From positions 1 to 38,647 of the forward strand of contig JAUNSH010000027.1 of assembly GCA_030539285.1 (NCBI GenBank): a DNA stretch of 38,647 nucleotides. Direction: 5' to 3'. The DNA comes from Eubacteriales bacterium. GTDB taxonomy: Bacteria > Bacillota > Clostridia > Oscillospirales > Oscillospiraceae. Shown here one piece after another: positions 37,141-38,647 of the stretch (the stretch's first letter is position 1; every line of letters starts with the position of its first letter). Position numbers and translations under genes: made by a program. Below the pieces are notes generated by a model, which saw only the letters and a program-made list of their open reading frames with translations, was not told the DNA's origin and did no database searches.

Positions 37141-38079
37141 TTGAGTGCCAAACAACTCGGAAAGCGGCTGATACAGGTGATTCTGGTAGCCCTTGGCATC
37201 AGTATGCTTTCCTTTTATATCATCTATCTGGCTCCCGGCGACCCTGTGCGGATCATGTACTCCGCCGCCGGTATTATTCCCAGTGAAGAGGTCATTTTTC
37301 AGACCCGGGAGGAGCTGGGCCTGAACCGGGAGATCATTGTTCAGTACATAGACTGGCTGGCCCACTGCCTGAAGGGCGATTTTGGTATCTCCTACGCCTA
37401 CCACCGGCCGGTGACAGAGCTGCTTCTGAGCCGTCTGTGGCCCACTCTAAAGCTGTCCCTTTCCGCCATGGTGCTGATGCTGCTGGTGTCGGTTCCCCTG
37501 GGTATGCTCCAGGCCACCCATAAAAACAGTGCCCTGGATTACGGTCTGCGTGGACTGACCTTCTTCGGCGTGTCCATGCCCAACTTCTGGGTGGGTCTGC
37601 TACTGATGCTTTTGTGCTGCGTCAAACTCAAGCTGCTGCCCGTGGTGTGTACGGGAGGTGACTTTAAGAGCCTGATCCTGCCCTCCGTCACCTTGGCCTT
37701 TGCCATGTCCGCGAAATATACCCGGCAGGTGCGTACCGCCATTCTGGAAGAGCTGAGTCAGGACTATGTCACCGGTGCCAGGGCACGGGGCGTACCGGAA
37801 TGGAAGATCCTGTGGTGCAATGTATTCCCCAACTCCCTGCTTCCCCTCATCACCATGCTGGGTCTTTCCATGGGTTCCCTGCTGGGCGGCACCGCTGTGG
37901 TGGAGGTCATCTTCACCTACCCCGGCCTCGGCAATCTGGCGGTGACGGCCATCACCGCCTATGACTATCCCCTCATTCAGGGCTACGTTCTGTGGATCTC
38001 CCTGATCTATATGCTCATCAATCTGGCGGTGGATATTTCCTACAACTATATCGACCCCAGAATGCGGAAAAGGGGGTAA
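37141..38079 (+). CDS. ABC importer permease, NikB/DppB-like
   Basis: 312-residue membrane protein with about six helices. N-terminal MSAKQLGKRLIQVILVALGI, then IIYLAPGDPVRIMYSAAG and LGLNREIIVQYIDWLAHCLKGDFGISYAY are typical of this family. The ATPase-contact EAA-type loop is EELSQDYVTGARARGVPEWK. TTG at 37141 is chosen as start because AAGGGAG (37125-37131) lies nine bases before it; an in-frame ATG at 37120 lacks a site. It forms the channel with the next permease and takes substrate from the lipoprotein. Control is through riboswitch 3. Confidence 0.92.
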   Translation: MSAKQLGKRLIQVILVALGISMLSFYIIYLAPGDPVRIMYSAAGIIPSEEVIFQTREELGLNREIIVQYIDWLAHCLKGDFGISYAYHRPVTELLLSRLWPTLKLSLSAMVLMLLVSVPLGMLQATHKNSALDYGLRGLTFFGVSMPNFWVGLLLMLLCCVKLKLLPVVCTGGDFKSLILPSVTLAFAMSAKYTRQVRTAILEELSQDYVTGARARGVPEWKILWCNVFPNSLLPLITMLGLSMGSLLGGTAVVEVIFTYPGLGNLAVTAITAYDYPLIQGYVLWISLIYMLINLAVDISYNYIDPRMRKRG

Positions 38080-38085
38080 GTACGG

Positions 38086-38647
38086 ATGAAATTTCTTACT
38101 TTCGCAAAGAAAAACAAAGCCCTGTGCTTCTTTATGCTGTTAGCCCTGCTGATCATTCTGTCGGCAATTTTCGCCCCTGTGGTCACCGGTGGCATCAGCT
38201 ATTCCGATGCCGTTTTGAAGGACGCCCTTCAGCCCCCCAGCGCGGAGCACATCTTCGGTACGGATAAGCTTGGCCGGGATATTTTCGCCCGGGTCATCTA
38301 CGGCGCCCGCACCAGTCTGGTGGCCACCTTCAGCGTCGTTGCCATTATTTTTGTGCTTGGCTCGGTTCTTGGCATTCTGTCCGGATACATTGGGGGCTGG
38401 GTCGATACCATCATCATGCGCATTGCGGATATGATGGTCTCCTTCCCCGGTATGATCTTCGCCATGGCCATTGCCGGTGTGATGGGTGCCAGTGTGAAAA
38501 ACGCCGTTATCGCGGTGTCCTTGGTCAGCTGGACAAAATACGCCCGTCTGGCCCGAAGCCTTGTCCTGAAAATTCGTAATGAGGATTATGTGTCGGCGGC
38601 CATTGTCACCGGCTCCAAGACCCCCTATATTCTGCGGAAATACATGG
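38086..38647 (+). CDS. ABC importer permease, NikC/DppC-like (3' end outside window)
   Basis: The first 187 residues of the second permease. The N-terminus MKFLTFAKKNKALCFFMLLA leads into the first helix; SAEHIFGTDKLGRDIFARVIYGA is the family hallmark before helix 2, and the EAA-type loop EDYVSAAIVTGSKTPYILRK is the last part visible. AGGGGG precedes the ATG, 6 bases after the NikB-like gene's stop. The ATPase subunits would be expected beyond the window. Confidence 0.92.
   Translation, partial: MKFLTFAKKNKALCFFMLLALLIILSAIFAPVVTGGISYSDAVLKDALQPPSAEHIFGTDKLGRDIFARVIYGARTSLVATFSVVAIIFVLGSVLGILSGYIGGWVDTIIMRIADMMVSFPGMIFAMAIAGVMGASVKNAVIAVSLVSWTKYARLARSLVLKIRNEDYVSAAIVTGSKTPYILRKYM

Overview
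This 38.6 kb window looks like chromosomal DNA from an anaerobic, spore-forming member of the Clostridia, most like the Oscillospiraceae/Ruminococcaceae. That is inferred from type III glutamine synthetase, the PurF type with cysteines for an iron-sulfur cluster, a SpoIID-like sporulation protein, strong AGGAGG ribosome sites, moderately high GC, and consensus promoters of the main sigma factor. No taxonomic search was possible.

Region 1 (1-16701, + strand) is a nitrogen-insertion gene block: the end of glnN (glutamine synthetase), an ammonium transporter fused to its own P-II domain, asnB, purC, purA, purB, guaA, pyrG, purF, carA and carB. Five of these use glutamine amide nitrogen (AsnB, GuaA, PyrG, PurF, CarA). 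PurC, PurA and PurB are the aspartate/fumarate amination steps of purine synthesis. The block therefore runs from ammonium capture to nitrogen delivery, and it ends at a terminator facing pyk.

Region 2 (16749-20056, - strand) holds pyruvate kinase and a second, different asparagine synthetase. Region 3 (20133-26176) is a set of small operons. Two of them start from almost identical promoters that resemble sites for the late mother-cell factor sigma-K. One encodes a small beta-rich protein, a SpoIID-like/peptidoglycan-binding protein and a second peptidoglycan-binding protein. The other encodes three small proteins of unknown function. Between them lie a phospholipid synthase, a small membrane protein, a metallophosphoesterase and a 55-residue protein.

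Region 4 (26215-29804) has an FmdE-like protein with an ATC-hydrolase-family protein (+), then a - strand operon (67-residue ORF, ABC exporter, YgbA-like, YbaN-like). The ABC exporter is a wreck: almost all of its membrane domain is missing, it has an in-frame stop, and a 167-bp MITE-like element sits inside its ATPase domain. Two TTAGC-N4-GCTAA palindromes lie upstream.

Region 5 (30001-38647, + strand) is a cobalamin-responsive locus with three cobalamin riboswitches in about 5 kb. The first precedes cbiL, an ABC-2 ATPase, its permease and a membrane-anchored surface protein. The second, a near copy of the first, precedes a MATE transporter. The third, with a perfect TTGACA-17-TATAAT promoter, precedes a nickel/peptide-type ABC importer (lipoprotein, permease, and a second permease cut by the window end). 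Together these could handle cobalt and corrinoid or tetrapyrrole traffic. The roles of the ABC-2 system, the surface protein and the MATE transporter are inferred from their riboswitches only.
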